NCBI GenBank assembly: GCA_910584735.1
Contig: CAJUBM010000003.1
Location: forward strand, 1-41,873
Direction: 5' to 3'
Length of the DNA stretch: 41,873 bases
Source of the DNA: an uncultured Muribaculaceae bacterium
Lineage (GTDB): Bacteria; Bacteroidota; Bacteroidia; Bacteroidales; Muribaculaceae
This document shows, in pieces, positions 7,673-16,733 of this stretch (its first letter is position 1; every line of letters begins with the position of its first letter). Position numbers and translations under genes: made by a program. Below the pieces are notes generated by a model that was given only the letters and a program-made list of their open reading frames with translations, searched no databases and was not told the origin of the DNA.

Positions 7673-9070
7673 ATGAAGATAACGTTCATCACGGCTGCAA
7701 TAGCTGCCGCATCTATATTCATCCTTGCATCCTGTTCCGACACTACCGGCGGCATAGGCAGCTCGCTCGTTGATGACGAGACCGAGGTGGTGGTGGAGTC
7801 TGACTTTAAGGTCACAGGCCGCTCTACGGAGTCGAACGTGCCTATACAGTCACGCACCATCACGCAACTTCTCGGCGAAATTGACGCCGAAGGCTATGGT
7901 GTATTTTCCTCACAGTTCGTGACGCAGTTTATGCCCGCCTCTACTATAGTGACCGAGGGTGTGCTGCCTGAGTATATCGATTCGTTGCAGTTGCTGCTCA
8001 CAATCCCGCGTAGCGGCGGATGTATCGGAGACTCTATACTCCCGATGGGGCTGAATGTCTACCGTCTTGACCGCCAGTTGCCGCAGCCTATCTATAGCGA
8101 CTTCGACCCTGCTGACTATTATAATCCGCAGAGCGGTCTTCTGGGCTCGAAGATATATACGTTCAACACTATAGAGCAGAATGATTCGGTGAAGAAGCTG
8201 GCTTATAGAAGTGTCACAGTGGATTTGCCGGTGGAGTTGGGACGTGAATTTTTTACGCTTTATCGCGACAATCCGTCAGCTTTCTCCACCCCTATGGAAT
8301 TTGCCAAACATTTTCCCGGGATAGCGGTGATGAACTCGTTCGGAGCCGGGCGCGTGGTGGAAATTACCTCCACCACCATGCGTATGTATTATCATACGAT
8401 GGGCACTGATTCGTTGGGGAAACCCATAGAGATTCCCCACGTAGGAACATATTTCGCCGTAACTCCCGAAATCGTGTCGAACAACTGCATCAATTATCAG
8501 ATTTCCCCCAAGCTCCAGGCGCGGATAGATGCCGGGGAGAATATAATAGTGGCTCCCGCCGGACGCGATGTGGAACTTGACTTCCCGATAAGCGATGTTA
8601 TAGAGTACTATTATAAGAACTGCGGCTCTCTTTCGGTTGTCAATACCTTGACATTCAAGATTCCGGCAGAGGTGATAGAGAACGACTATGGTATAGGGGC
8701 GCCCCAGCAGCTGCTTTTGGTCCGCACTTCCGATAAGAGTAATTTCTTCCTCAATAATGATATACCTGACAATGTGAGTTCGTTCTATGCCGAATATGAT
8801 TCGAAGAACCGCTGTTACACTTTCTCAGGACTTCGCCCGTATCTCCTCGATATGATTGACCGTTACGGACGCAATGGAGCTATCCCTGAAGAGGAATTCA
8901 AGTTCACCCTTGTGCCTGTGACGGTGGAGACGGAAACTGTGCAGAACTACGGTTCTACCCAGACATATGTAAGTTCCGTTACCCCCTATGTACAGAAGCC
9001 TGTGATGGTGAAACTTGACATACCCAAATCCACGGTCACGCTCACATTCTCGAAACAGACGGTGAAGTGA
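7673..9070 (+). CDS. DUF4270 family lipoprotein
   Basis: 465 residues. A signal peptide ends in the lipobox LASC with Cys21, followed by SDTTGGIGSSLVDDE, the typical DUF4270 opening. The body is beta-rich with YIDSLQLLLTIPRSG and NPSAFSTPMEFAKHFPGIAVMN-type segments characteristic of the family. A membrane-anchored, outward-facing lipoprotein is expected. It follows the GlgA-like gene at 49 bp on the same strand, a pairing seen in other Bacteroidota from my general knowledge, so co-transcription is likely. A terminator follows at 9113-9146. The molecular function of DUF4270 is unknown. Confidence 0.85.
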   Translation: MKITFITAAIAAASIFILASCSDTTGGIGSSLVDDETEVVVESDFKVTGRSTESNVPIQSRTITQLLGEIDAEGYGVFSSQFVTQFMPASTIVTEGVLPEYIDSLQLLLTIPRSGGCIGDSILPMGLNVYRLDRQLPQPIYSDFDPADYYNPQSGLLGSKIYTFNTIEQNDSVKKLAYRSVTVDLPVELGREFFTLYRDNPSAFSTPMEFAKHFPGIAVMNSFGAGRVVEITSTTMRMYYHTMGTDSLGKPIEIPHVGTYFAVTPEIVSNNCINYQISPKLQARIDAGENIIVAPAGRDVELDFPISDVIEYYYKNCGSLSVVNTLTFKIPAEVIENDYGIGAPQQLLLVRTSDKSNFFLNNDIPDNVSSFYAEYDSKNRCYTFSGLRPYLLDMIDRYGRNGAIPEEEFKFTLVPVTVETETVQNYGSTQTYVSSVTPYVQKPVMVKLDIPKSTVTLTFSKQTVK

Positions 9071-9112
9071 CCGGAAAAGCGCTTCCTCGAAGCGGTAGAT
9101 TTTAACGCATAG

Positions 9113-9146
9113 GCGGTGTGTCAAAATTCATTTTTTGACACACCGC
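9113..9146 (+). terminator. terminator after DUF4270 gene
   Basis: 14-bp perfect arms 9113-9126 and 9133-9146 (GCGGTGTGTCAAAA and its complement) with a T-rich loop. The same TGTGTCAAAA stem recurs in the hairpin at 38622-38663, next to another copy of the REPIN-like repeat. Confidence 0.72.
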
Positions 9147-9171
9147 TTCTGTTATATAACCGTTTTGGCAA

Positions 9172-9356
9172 AGGTAACTTTATAGTGGCGCCGGACCTCT
9201 GGGACGGCAGGCCACCAGAAGAGGCGCAGCCCTATAGACGTGTTTTGTTAGGTGATATGTTGGTTTACTGTATGTTATAGTCCTAACTGTCAGGCTGGTT
9301 CCGTTGCTTCTGGTGGCCTGCCGTCCCGGAGGTCCGGCGCCACTATAAAGTTACCT
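9172..9356. repeat. REPIN-like inverted-repeat element, copy A
   Basis: Arms 9172-9221 and 9307-9356 match at 49 of 50 positions and enclose an 85-nt spacer with no recognisable gene. Within each arm the core GTGGCGCCGGACCTC...GGCAGGCCAC is itself an imperfect palindrome (GTGGC/GCCAC ends, CCG/CGG inside), like a REP unit. The same core occurs in copies B and C. The outermost AGGTAACTTTATAG is also inverted in this copy. The spacer differs from that shared by B and C. It lies between the terminator at 9113-9146 and the promoter at 9450. No transposase is adjacent. Confidence 0.85.
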
Positions 9357-9449
9357 CGAATAATGTTCTTCGTTGGAAGATTGGTGTTTCCGAATTATGG
9401 CATATTTACTTTTATTGTGGAAATATGTAAAATTCTGAATAATTATGTT

Positions 9450-9457
9450 TACCTTTG
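9450..9457 (+). promoter_or_regulatory. -7 box for the large secreted protein
   Basis: TACCTTTG, about 107 nt before the ATG at 9564. The -33 element is not clear. The long leader shows no strong hairpin that I can support. Confidence 0.45.
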
Positions 9458-9563
9458 TCGCATCCCGGTAGGTTGTTTCAAGAATAATTCTATCCGCAAC
9501 GCCGATAGGCGTAATCACGGGAATTTAACAGACACACTTCATTTAACCTTTTATTATACCAGT

Positions 9564-12500
9564 ATGCGTAATTCAGCTAAGAATTGTAAATCACCGCACA
9601 GTGGCTTTCGGAAATTGGTTGCATTTCTGTTTGCAGCGGCCGCCGTGGTAGGCCTATGTGCCGCAGGTGAGGCTTCCGGCTTATCAACGGGAAATTCTCC
9701 CATAGCCTCTTCCCAAGTGAATAGAGCCAGGGTTCCCGGGACGTTGATGATGCCTGCCGTCGGAAGTAACCTGTTGATTGACAGGAATAGACCTGAAAAT
9801 ACGCAGCAGGTTTCACCTTTCGCGATACCGGGGGAGGCGCGTTTGAAAGTCGCGCCTGCGGCTGAAAGTAAAAGAAAGCGTACGGCAGCGGCGGATGCCG
9901 TGCCTGAGGTAACCCTCTACGCGTCCATTCTTTCCGATACCAAAAGCACCACCTACGGTATATATTCCATACCTTCTATCGGTGGGGAGTTCACACGTGC
10001 CACATACGGCCCATGGGCTATGAATGGCGGTGTATATCAGAACGGCAAGTATTTCTACAGTATGCGCGATTCATACATGGGGATGATGATAAACCGTTCG
10101 GCACTACTCGATGTGGAGAACAACTGGCGCACAATCAAGGAAGTGAACGATGACATGAGTTGTGTGCTGATGGCTACCGCTATGGCGAACAATCCCTTGA
10201 CGAACCAGGCTTACGGGTGTTTCTATGCCTCTAACGGCAACTCGCTGGAGTTCGGGATAATCGACATTGATAATTTCACCCGAACTACCATAGCTCCCCT
10301 CACAAAGGCATGGAGCGCCGCCGGTTTCTCTTCCGATGGCACTCTGTATGTGATTCTTAACGATGGGAACCTGGCAAAGGTGAATCTTGAAACGGGTGCC
10401 AATACTATCATCGGACAGACCGGCCTTCCCATTCAGAACGCTACTTCAGGTACGATAGACTACCGCACCGATACGTTCTATTACGCCACCAGTTCTGACG
10501 AAGACAACGCTGTTTATGCCATAAACCTTACCACGGCAGTACCTACCAAACTTTTCGATACTCCCAACAGTGCCCAGCTCGGAGGAATGTTCATCTTATA
10601 TCCGAATATCTCGGAAGAGGCTCCGGGGGCGGTTACCGACATGGTCCTGAATTTTGAAGGGACATCGCTTGACGGCACGGTTGGATTCACAGCCCCGTCC
10701 GTAACTTTTGGCGGTGCGCCGCTGACGGGTGCGCTTAATTATGAGGTGGCGGTGAACGGCAAGGTGAAAGCGTCCGGCACATGCCAGGCCGGAGTCCGTA
10801 CAGAAGCTCCTCTAACCCTTAATGAGGCCGGGAAATATACTTTCGAGGTCAAGGTCTCGAAAGGTGGGGCTGTCAGTGACGGCGTTAAGATAACACGCTG
10901 GATTGGTGCCGATGCCCCGCAGGCGCCGCAGAACGTGGTGCTGGTTGCCAACGGTCTTGATTTCTCACTTAGCTGGGATGCCGTGACAGGCTCGGCAAAT
11001 GGCGGATATTTCAATCCGGCGGATATAACCTACACCGTCACCCGCTATCCCGGGGCGCATGTAGTCTCAACCGCACAGAAAGGTACCACTTTCTCCGAGA
11101 CTGTTGAAGAACCGGCCTCGGTGGTGTCGTTCTACTACACCGTTGTGGCTAATTCCGGGGAGGTATCCTCGGCTGAAGGACGCTCAAACGCCGTGCAGAC
11201 GGGCAACATCCATCCTCCCTACTCGGAAACATTTGATGATGCCAATTCATTGAACAACTTCACCATAATTGATGCCAACAACGATGGCGCCACGTGGGAG
11301 TTCTATTATAATTATGTGCGATCTAAATTTCACTCCGACAACAGCAGCGATGACTGGCTTGTGACTGCCCCTGTCAGACTTGAAGCCGGGAAAGTCTATG
11401 ACCTCTCTTATGATATAAAGGCTTTCAATGCTTCATATCCCGAGCGTTACGAGGTATGTATGGGTTCGCGCCCCGAAGCCTCGGCACTTACGCAGGTGTT
11501 GCTTCCCCCCACAGAAGTCACATCCAATACCTACAGCCGCAAGACCGTGCAGCTTATTCCCGAAAATAGCGGGGTGTACTATATCGGGTTCCATGCCATC
11601 AGCGACAAGAACATGTTCTATCTGTGTCTTGACAACCTTTCGATAGGCGCTCCCTATGAGGGAGATACTCCCGGAAAGGCTACAGATTTTCATGTTACCC
11701 CCGACTATGACGGCAAGGTAATGGCTACCGTTTCATTCAAGGCTCCGGCCATCACCACCAACGATACGCCTCTTGAAGGAGATATTACCAAAATCGTTGT
11801 TAGCCGTAACGACGAGGTGGTGCATACGTTCGGCACCACTGCTCCGGGGGCGGAATGTTCGTTCGTAGACCAGGCACAGGAAATCGGCATGTACTCCTAC
11901 ACCATAACGGCCTACAATAAATATGGCGCAGGCGCTAAATTCTCGGCAGACGGCCGTCTGGGCGTTAACCTTGCGCCTGCGGCTCTTAACCCGCGTATCA
12001 CCGAGACTTCCGAGGGTAAGGTGAAAATTAGCTGGGACGCTCCCGCCACCGATATTGACGGCTTTCCGCTGAATCCTTCGGCCATACATTATGCCATCCT
12101 TGACAAGACCGGGAATGTGGTCTTGGCCGAGGATTTGGCCGCCAACGAGTTTGACATAGATGTTATAGAGCCCGGAAGCCGCCAGACATTCGTGTTCTAT
12201 TACATAATGACACAGACCGCCGCCGGGGTGAATTATGATGATTACGTGTACACGCCCCAGATAGCTATAGGAACACCGTATGCCTATCCGTGGAGCGAAT
12301 CCTTTGCCGGAGGCAGTGTAAGCTCGGCATGGGCAATAACCCGCAACAACGGAGGTAAGGCGTCATGGGGTGTAGGACCATCCTCGGCACAGCCTGTGGC
12401 GAATCCGCAGGACCAGGACGGCGGCCTGGCTGCTTTCATGCCCTATGAGGCGGGGGAGGAAGCCCTGTTCCATTCAGCAAAGATTACTATCCCCGGCAAC

Positions 12501-14138
12501 GCCCGCGCCCCGCATCTTTCTTTCTGGTATTTCGGCGTAAACGGTTCGGCTGACCGCCTCGATGTGCAGGTAGCGGAGGCTCATGGCGACTTTTCCACAT
12601 TGAAGAGCCTCACGTTGGCCGATAACGGCGCCGGATGGCACCGTGTGCTGGTCGACCTGGGTGCCTACCGTGGCAAGACTATAGAGGTGGGATTCAACGG
12701 CGTGTGCGTTACCGCGCAGAATCTCATCGTTATAGATAATATAAAGGTGACCGATGTGCTTGACAATAACGTCATGCTTTCCGGCTTCCATATCCCGACA
12801 CATGTGGTGGCAGGTGCGAAGACAACGCTTACGGCTACTATCTCAAACACGGGTAAGAATGAGGCTGTCAATGTTTATCCCGATATTTATCGTGATGGCG
12901 TATTGGTCGGCAACGGCAACGCCCAGGCTCTTAATCCTGACAGCGAAGTCAAGGTGCGTATCCCCGACAAACTCCCTGTTAATCTCGCTGATGAGGTCTG
13001 CTATGAGATAAGGCTCCGTTGGGATGCCGACATGCTTTCCGATGACAACTCTTCAGGCGTGGTTAAGGTCAAGAGCGCGGCGCCGGCCGCTCCGCGTGTC
13101 ACAGACCTCCGTGGAGGTGGTGATGGCGAGAGCATACGCCTGGATTGGACCGCGCCCGCTGACGGTGCGCCTGCCGATGAGATGCTTGAATCGTTTGAAG
13201 ATGCGGAATCGTTCGAAATCAACAGTGTGGAGGGGTGGACCTTTGCCGACCGTGACGGCCAGACCACCTATGGCATTGAGAACGCAACATTCCCTAATAA
13301 CGGCGAGCCTATGGCCTTCATAGTGGTGGACGGCACACATAATGCGTTCACCGGTTTTGACATAAGTACAGGCTCCAAGTGTCTGGCTTCCTTCTCGTGC
13401 GACAACGGTACGCAGAACGATGACTGGGCCATCTCCCCGTTGCTTTCCGGTGAGGCTCAGACCGTCATGTTCATGGCCCGCAGCTATACCACACGTTATG
13501 GCTTCGATTCGTTCGAGTTCCTATACTCCACAACCGACAACAACCCTGACAGTTTCACGCTGCTCGGCACCGACACTAAGGTTCCCGAGACGTGGACTTC
13601 CTACAGCTATACCCTACCTGAAGGGGCGCTTTATTTTGCAATCCGCTGCACTTCCACCGATACTTTCATGTTCATGGTAGATGATGTGATGTTCACCCCG
13701 GCGGCTTATAGCAATATCGGCAGGCTGTCGCTTGACGGATTCGCCATTTATCGTGACGATATGGTGGCCGGTATTACCTCGGATGAGTGTCCTTGGTTCT
13801 CGGAATCTCTTGCCGATGACACGTTCCACACATATTATGTGACATGCCTGTACAACTCGGATGGCCTTGGCAACTACGAGGTAGAGAGCGCTCCATCCAA
13901 TTTCGAACGTGTGTCGCGCACGGCTTTGGCCGATGTCAATTACCGTGGCATATCGGCTTGGGTGGAAGGTGATGCCATATGTGTCTCAAATCCCGATGGG
14001 GAGACCGTAGCGCTGTACCGCCCGGACGGAAGCCTGGTATTCTCCAAGGAGGGAGCCGAAGGACGTATCGCGGAAGTTTCACCCGGTATCTATATTGTAA
14101 GCATAGGGTCGGCCACGATAAAGGTAGCTGTGGAATAA
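9564..14138 (+). CDS. large secreted multidomain protein (Fn3-like and choice-of-anchor J-like domains)
   Basis: The start at 9564 (MRNSAKNCKSPHSGFRK) is chosen because the reading frame further upstream crosses the REPIN-like repeat and promoter; it gives 1524 residues. A basic N-terminus and hydrophobic run (about 19-35) form a signal peptide. Residues about 116-350 look like a beta-propeller (repeated YGIYSIPS, FYYATSSD strands). Fn3-like modules start near 354, 452, 702 and 807. Three choice-of-anchor J/MAM-like domains begin near 550 (YSETFDD), 907 (PWSESFAGG) and 1205 (LESFEDAE), each ending in a D-N/D-V 'LDNLSIG'-type motif. The tail (1455-1524; LYRPDGSLVFSKEG...SPGIYIVSIG) resembles a type IX secretion type A sorting domain. 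It is likely a surface-attached adhesin-like protein; the ligand is unknown. Confidence 0.85.
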   Translation: MRNSAKNCKSPHSGFRKLVAFLFAAAAVVGLCAAGEASGLSTGNSPIASSQVNRARVPGTLMMPAVGSNLLIDRNRPENTQQVSPFAIPGEARLKVAPAAESKRKRTAAADAVPEVTLYASILSDTKSTTYGIYSIPSIGGEFTRATYGPWAMNGGVYQNGKYFYSMRDSYMGMMINRSALLDVENNWRTIKEVNDDMSCVLMATAMANNPLTNQAYGCFYASNGNSLEFGIIDIDNFTRTTIAPLTKAWSAAGFSSDGTLYVILNDGNLAKVNLETGANTIIGQTGLPIQNATSGTIDYRTDTFYYATSSDEDNAVYAINLTTAVPTKLFDTPNSAQLGGMFILYPNISEEAPGAVTDMVLNFEGTSLDGTVGFTAPSVTFGGAPLTGALNYEVAVNGKVKASGTCQAGVRTEAPLTLNEAGKYTFEVKVSKGGAVSDGVKITRWIGADAPQAPQNVVLVANGLDFSLSWDAVTGSANGGYFNPADITYTVTRYPGAHVVSTAQKGTTFSETVEEPASVVSFYYTVVANSGEVSSAEGRSNAVQTGNIHPPYSETFDDANSLNNFTIIDANNDGATWEFYYNYVRSKFHSDNSSDDWLVTAPVRLEAGKVYDLSYDIKAFNASYPERYEVCMGSRPEASALTQVLLPPTEVTSNTYSRKTVQLIPENSGVYYIGFHAISDKNMFYLCLDNLSIGAPYEGDTPGKATDFHVTPDYDGKVMATVSFKAPAITTNDTPLEGDITKIVVSRNDEVVHTFGTTAPGAECSFVDQAQEIGMYSYTITAYNKYGAGAKFSADGRLGVNLAPAALNPRITETSEGKVKISWDAPATDIDGFPLNPSAIHYAILDKTGNVVLAEDLAANEFDIDVIEPGSRQTFVFYYIMTQTAAGVNYDDYVYTPQIAIGTPYAYPWSESFAGGSVSSAWAITRNNGGKASWGVGPSSAQPVANPQDQDGGLAAFMPYEAGEEALFHSAKITIPGNARAPHLSFWYFGVNGSADRLDVQVAEAHGDFSTLKSLTLADNGAGWHRVLVDLGAYRGKTIEVGFNGVCVTAQNLIVIDNIKVTDVLDNNVMLSGFHIPTHVVAGAKTTLTATISNTGKNEAVNVYPDIYRDGVLVGNGNAQALNPDSEVKVRIPDKLPVNLADEVCYEIRLRWDADMLSDDNSSGVVKVKSAAPAAPRVTDLRGGGDGESIRLDWTAPADGAPADEMLESFEDAESFEINSVEGWTFADRDGQTTYGIENATFPNNGEPMAFIVVDGTHNAFTGFDISTGSKCLASFSCDNGTQNDDWAISPLLSGEAQTVMFMARSYTTRYGFDSFEFLYSTTDNNPDSFTLLGTDTKVPETWTSYSYTLPEGALYFAIRCTSTDTFMFMVDDVMFTPAAYSNIGRLSLDGFAIYRDDMVAGITSDECPWFSESLADDTFHTYYVTCLYNSDGLGNYEVESAPSNFERVSRTALADVNYRGISAWVEGDAICVSNPDGETVALYRPDGSLVFSKEGAEGRIAEVSPGIYIVSIGSATIKVAVE

Positions 14139-14162
14139 ACACTGCTTCCAGAGCCTATACAG

Positions 14163-14204
14163 TCCCACGGGCATCTCTTGCGAGGGTGTGTCCGTGGGAT
14201 TTTT
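14163..14204 (+). terminator. terminator after the large secreted protein
   Basis: TCCCACGG 14163-14170 pairs with CCGTGGGA 14192-14199, followed by a TTTTT run. It lies 24 nt past the stop codon. Confidence 0.78.
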
Positions 14205-14239
14205 ATGAGTTATTGTGAAAGAATTTGGAGAACGGATGG

Positions 14240-14269
14240 TTGGGATTACGGAAAAAAATAGTACTTTTG
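14240..14269 (+). promoter_or_regulatory. Bacteroidota promoter for the zapB-like/zapA unit
   Basis: TTG at 14240-14242, a 19-nt spacer and TACTTTTG at 14262-14269 match the -33/-7 consensus. The start codon follows at 14287, so the leader is very short. Confidence 0.68.
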
Positions 14270-14286
14270 TGAAAATTTGGTAAAGA

Positions 14287-14580
14287 ATGTCCGGCGAGCT
14301 TCAACAGAAAACCGACCGAATAGCGGCCAAAACACGTATCGTTATAGAACGTTACGCTGTTATCTCTGCCCAGCGCGACAAGGCCCTGGAGCAGGTGGCG
14401 GCTCTCGAAAAGACTGTTGCATCGCTTAATCGCAGGATTGCCGAACTGGAAAGCCAGGCGGAATATCTTAAGGCCGCCATGACTTTCGCTCCGACACGCG
14501 AGGATACGGCGCGGGCGCGGACACTTCTTGCCGAACTGGTGCGGGAAATAGACACGTGCATTTCCGAACTCAAGGAATAG
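14287..14580 (+). CDS. ZapB-like short coiled-coil protein
   Basis: 97 residues. Heptad-patterned, charged sequence from about 5 to 65 (EQVAALEKTVASLNRRIAEL) predicts a coiled coil, followed by a second helix. There is no signal peptide. It is the first gene of the unit and sits 74 bp before zapA. In Bacteroidota a short coiled-coil gene commonly precedes zapA, and size and position fit a ZapB-like division-ring protein. The sequence itself is too generic to prove the family; another structural coiled coil is possible. Confidence 0.68.
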   Translation: MSGELQQKTDRIAAKTRIVIERYAVISAQRDKALEQVAALEKTVASLNRRIAELESQAEYLKAAMTFAPTREDTARARTLLAELVREIDTCISELKE

Positions 14581-14654
14581 TGTGGGTGTTCCCCGGACGT
14601 ATGTAACAGCAGTTTCCCCTGCGGCCTTATCTCCGCAGGGATCGAAGATAGAAG

Positions 14655-14951
14655 ATGACTGACAAGCTCAACATAACCATCCGCATAGCCGGGCAGAAGC
14701 CCATGACCCTGAATATCGACAGGGATTATGAGGAGACGGCCCGAACGGCGGAATTCCAGGTCAATCGTCTGTACGGGCTGTGGTCCGACAGGTTCCGCGA
14801 CAAATCCTCCATGGAGGTCATGTCGATGGTGGCCTACAGGTTTGCCGAGCTATTCTATACGCAGAACTCGGCGGCGGCAGCCGCAGAAAGGCTGCTTGAC
14901 GATTTCGAGCGTGAGCTTGACCGCATACTGGTTGATACCGCCGTCAAATAA
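14655..14951 (+). CDS. zapA: cell division protein ZapA
   Basis: 98 residues, the usual ZapA length. The N-terminal beta-rich half (LNITIRIAGQKPMTLNIDRDYEE) is followed by a helical half with VMSMVAYRFAELFY, the ZapA pattern. ZapA tetramers bundle FtsZ filaments at the division site in the cytosol. It is preceded by the coiled-coil gene at 74 bp and followed by a structured, probably transcribed interval leading to rny. The family assignment is good although short proteins carry limited signal. Confidence 0.85.
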   Translation: MTDKLNITIRIAGQKPMTLNIDRDYEETARTAEFQVNRLYGLWSDRFRDKSSMEVMSMVAYRFAELFYTQNSAAAAAERLLDDFERELDRILVDTAVK

Positions 14952-14957
14952 CGGCAT

Positions 14958-15118
14958 TGCATTATGAAGTATCAGCCCGGAAGGAGTCCGTTGTAGATAT
15001 GTATCGATATGGACGGCCACGCTCAAATCCTTCAGCCGCTGTACATCCTTGTCCGAACGCATTGAGACGCGCCAGTAAGTCCCCCGCCGGGGAGACCTGC
15101 CGGCGTGTCTTGTTTTTG
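14958..15118 (+). ncRNA. structured RNA downstream of zapA, possible 6S RNA
   Basis: The interval has no ORF but several complementary segments: GAAGGA 14980-14985 with TCCTTC 15028-15033, enclosing GTCC 14986-14989 with GGAC 15011-15014. A strong terminator follows. 6S RNA (ssrS) is found next to zapA in many bacteria, so synteny suggests 6S. I cannot confirm the central-bubble architecture by eye. It may simply be the zapA trailer. Ends are approximate. Confidence 0.4.
15066..15118 (+). terminator. terminator upstream of rny
   Basis: GACGCGCC 15066-15073 pairs with GGCGTGTC 15102-15109 (one G-U). A CCCC/GGGG inner stem lies between, and TTGTTTTTG follows. It ends the zapA transcript or the possible 6S RNA. 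Confidence 0.75.
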
Positions 15119-15176
15119 ATTGTGAATTAGAGTTTTTATTGAACCAATATAGTTAACTACAAAATCTAAATATCAA

Positions 15177-16718
15177 ATGTACGCAGCAATCTATGTAGCG
15201 ATAGCGGTAGTGGCCCTGGCTGTGGGCTCGTTCGTTACCATCGCCGTCCAGAAGGCAATGGGCCGCTCCCGCGCCAAAACCATTATTGACGAGGCCATGC
15301 GCGAAGGCGAGGTCATCCGTCAGAAAGAGCTTCTTAAAGGCCGTGAGGAAGGCATCAAGATAAAGGATGAGGCTGAGCGTCAGGCTAACCAGCGCCTGCA
15401 GCGTGTGCAGTCGTCGGAATCGAAAATGAAGCAGCGCGAAAGCCAGTTGAACCAGCAGCAGAGCGAGAACGCCCGCCAGCGCAACGAGCTTGAGAGCATG
15501 CGCCAGCGCCTCGGAGCCGAGGAGTCGGTTCTGGAACAGCGCAAAGAGGAACTTGAGCGTCTCAAACGCACGGCCCAGGACACCTTGGAGCATATCTCCG
15601 GACTTTCTGCTGACGAGGCCAAAGAGAAACTCGTCGAAACGATGAAGGATGAGGCTAAGACCGCCGCACAGTCGTATATCAACGACATAATGGACGATGC
15701 CCGTATGACCGCCAACAAGGAAGCCAAACGCATCGTAATCCAGTCAATACAGAGGGTGGCCACCGAGACCGCCATCGAGAACTCCGTGACGGTGTTCCAC
15801 ATCGATTCCGATGAGATAAAGGGGCGTATCATCGGACGTGAGGGGCGTAACATACGCGCCCTGGAGGCAGCCACCGGGATAGAGATTATAGTTGACGATA
15901 CCCCGGAGGCAATCGTTCTCTCAGGCTTTGACCCCGTGCGGCGCGAGATTGCGCGTCTGGCACTCCATCAGCTCGTGGCTGACGGACGTATCCATCCGGC
16001 CCGTATCGAGGAGGTGGTTAACAAGGTGCGCAAGCAGATTGAGGAGGAAATCAACGAGACCGGCAAACGCACGGCCATAGACCTCGGCATCCACGGACTC
16101 CATCCCGATCTTATACGCATGATTGGAAAGATGAAGTACCGTTCGAGCTACGGGCAGAACCTGCTCCAGCATGCGCGTGAGACCGCTAATCTTTCGGCCA
16201 TCATGGCTTCCGAACTCGGCCTGAACCCCAAGAAGGCGCGCCGTGCCGGACTTCTCCACGATATAGGCAAGGTGCCCGATGAGGAGCCCGAACTGCCGCA
16301 TGCAATCCTCGGCATGAAGATTGCCGAACGCTGCAAGGAGAAACCAGAGATTTGCAACGCCATCGGCGCACACCACGACGAGATAGAGCAGACCACGCTC
16401 CTGGCCCCCATAGTGCAGGTCTGCGATGCCATTTCCGGCGCCCGCCCCGGCGCCCGCCGTGAGATTGTGGAAGCCTATATCAAACGTCTGAACGATTTGG
16501 AACAGCTTGCGTTGAGCTATCCCGGCGTGATAAAGACATATGCCATACAGGCCGGCAGGGAATTGCGCGTGATTGTCGGTGCCGACAAGATTGACGATGC
16601 CCAGGCTGAGAATCTTTCCAATGAGATAGCCCGTAAGATACAGGACGAGATGACATATCCCGGCCAGGTGAAAATTACGGTGATACGTGAGACACGTGCG
16701 GTGTCCTTCGCCAAATAA
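15177..16718 (+). CDS. rny: ribonuclease Y
   Basis: 513 residues, the normal RNase Y length. The order is an N-terminal TM helix (1-25), a long coiled coil (about 35-150; EGIKIKDEAERQANQRLQR), a KH domain with GRIIGREGRNIRALE at about 216, and an HD domain with GLLHDIGKVPDEE at about 358 and GAHHDEIEQ downstream. It is a membrane-anchored metal-dependent endoribonuclease that starts mRNA decay. RicT lies 15 bp downstream, which suggests co-transcription; in Bacillus RicT is a subunit of the complex that modulates RNase Y. It begins 59 nt after the terminator T-run. All catalytic motifs are intact. Confidence 0.97.
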   Translation: MYAAIYVAIAVVALAVGSFVTIAVQKAMGRSRAKTIIDEAMREGEVIRQKELLKGREEGIKIKDEAERQANQRLQRVQSSESKMKQRESQLNQQQSENARQRNELESMRQRLGAEESVLEQRKEELERLKRTAQDTLEHISGLSADEAKEKLVETMKDEAKTAAQSYINDIMDDARMTANKEAKRIVIQSIQRVATETAIENSVTVFHIDSDEIKGRIIGREGRNIRALEAATGIEIIVDDTPEAIVLSGFDPVRREIARLALHQLVADGRIHPARIEEVVNKVRKQIEEEINETGKRTAIDLGIHGLHPDLIRMIGKMKYRSSYGQNLLQHARETANLSAIMASELGLNPKKARRAGLLHDIGKVPDEEPELPHAILGMKIAERCKEKPEICNAIGAHHDEIEQTTLLAPIVQVCDAISGARPGARREIVEAYIKRLNDLEQLALSYPGVIKTYAIQAGRELRVIVGADKIDDAQAENLSNEIARKIQDEMTYPGQVKITVIRETRAVSFAK

Positions 16719-16733
16719 GAGACGTCTCCCTGT

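Noticed and set aside
9252..9563. 104-codon upstream extension of the large secreted protein
   Set aside because: It crosses the REPIN-like repeat and promoter and would bury the signal peptide; the ATG at 9564 is better.
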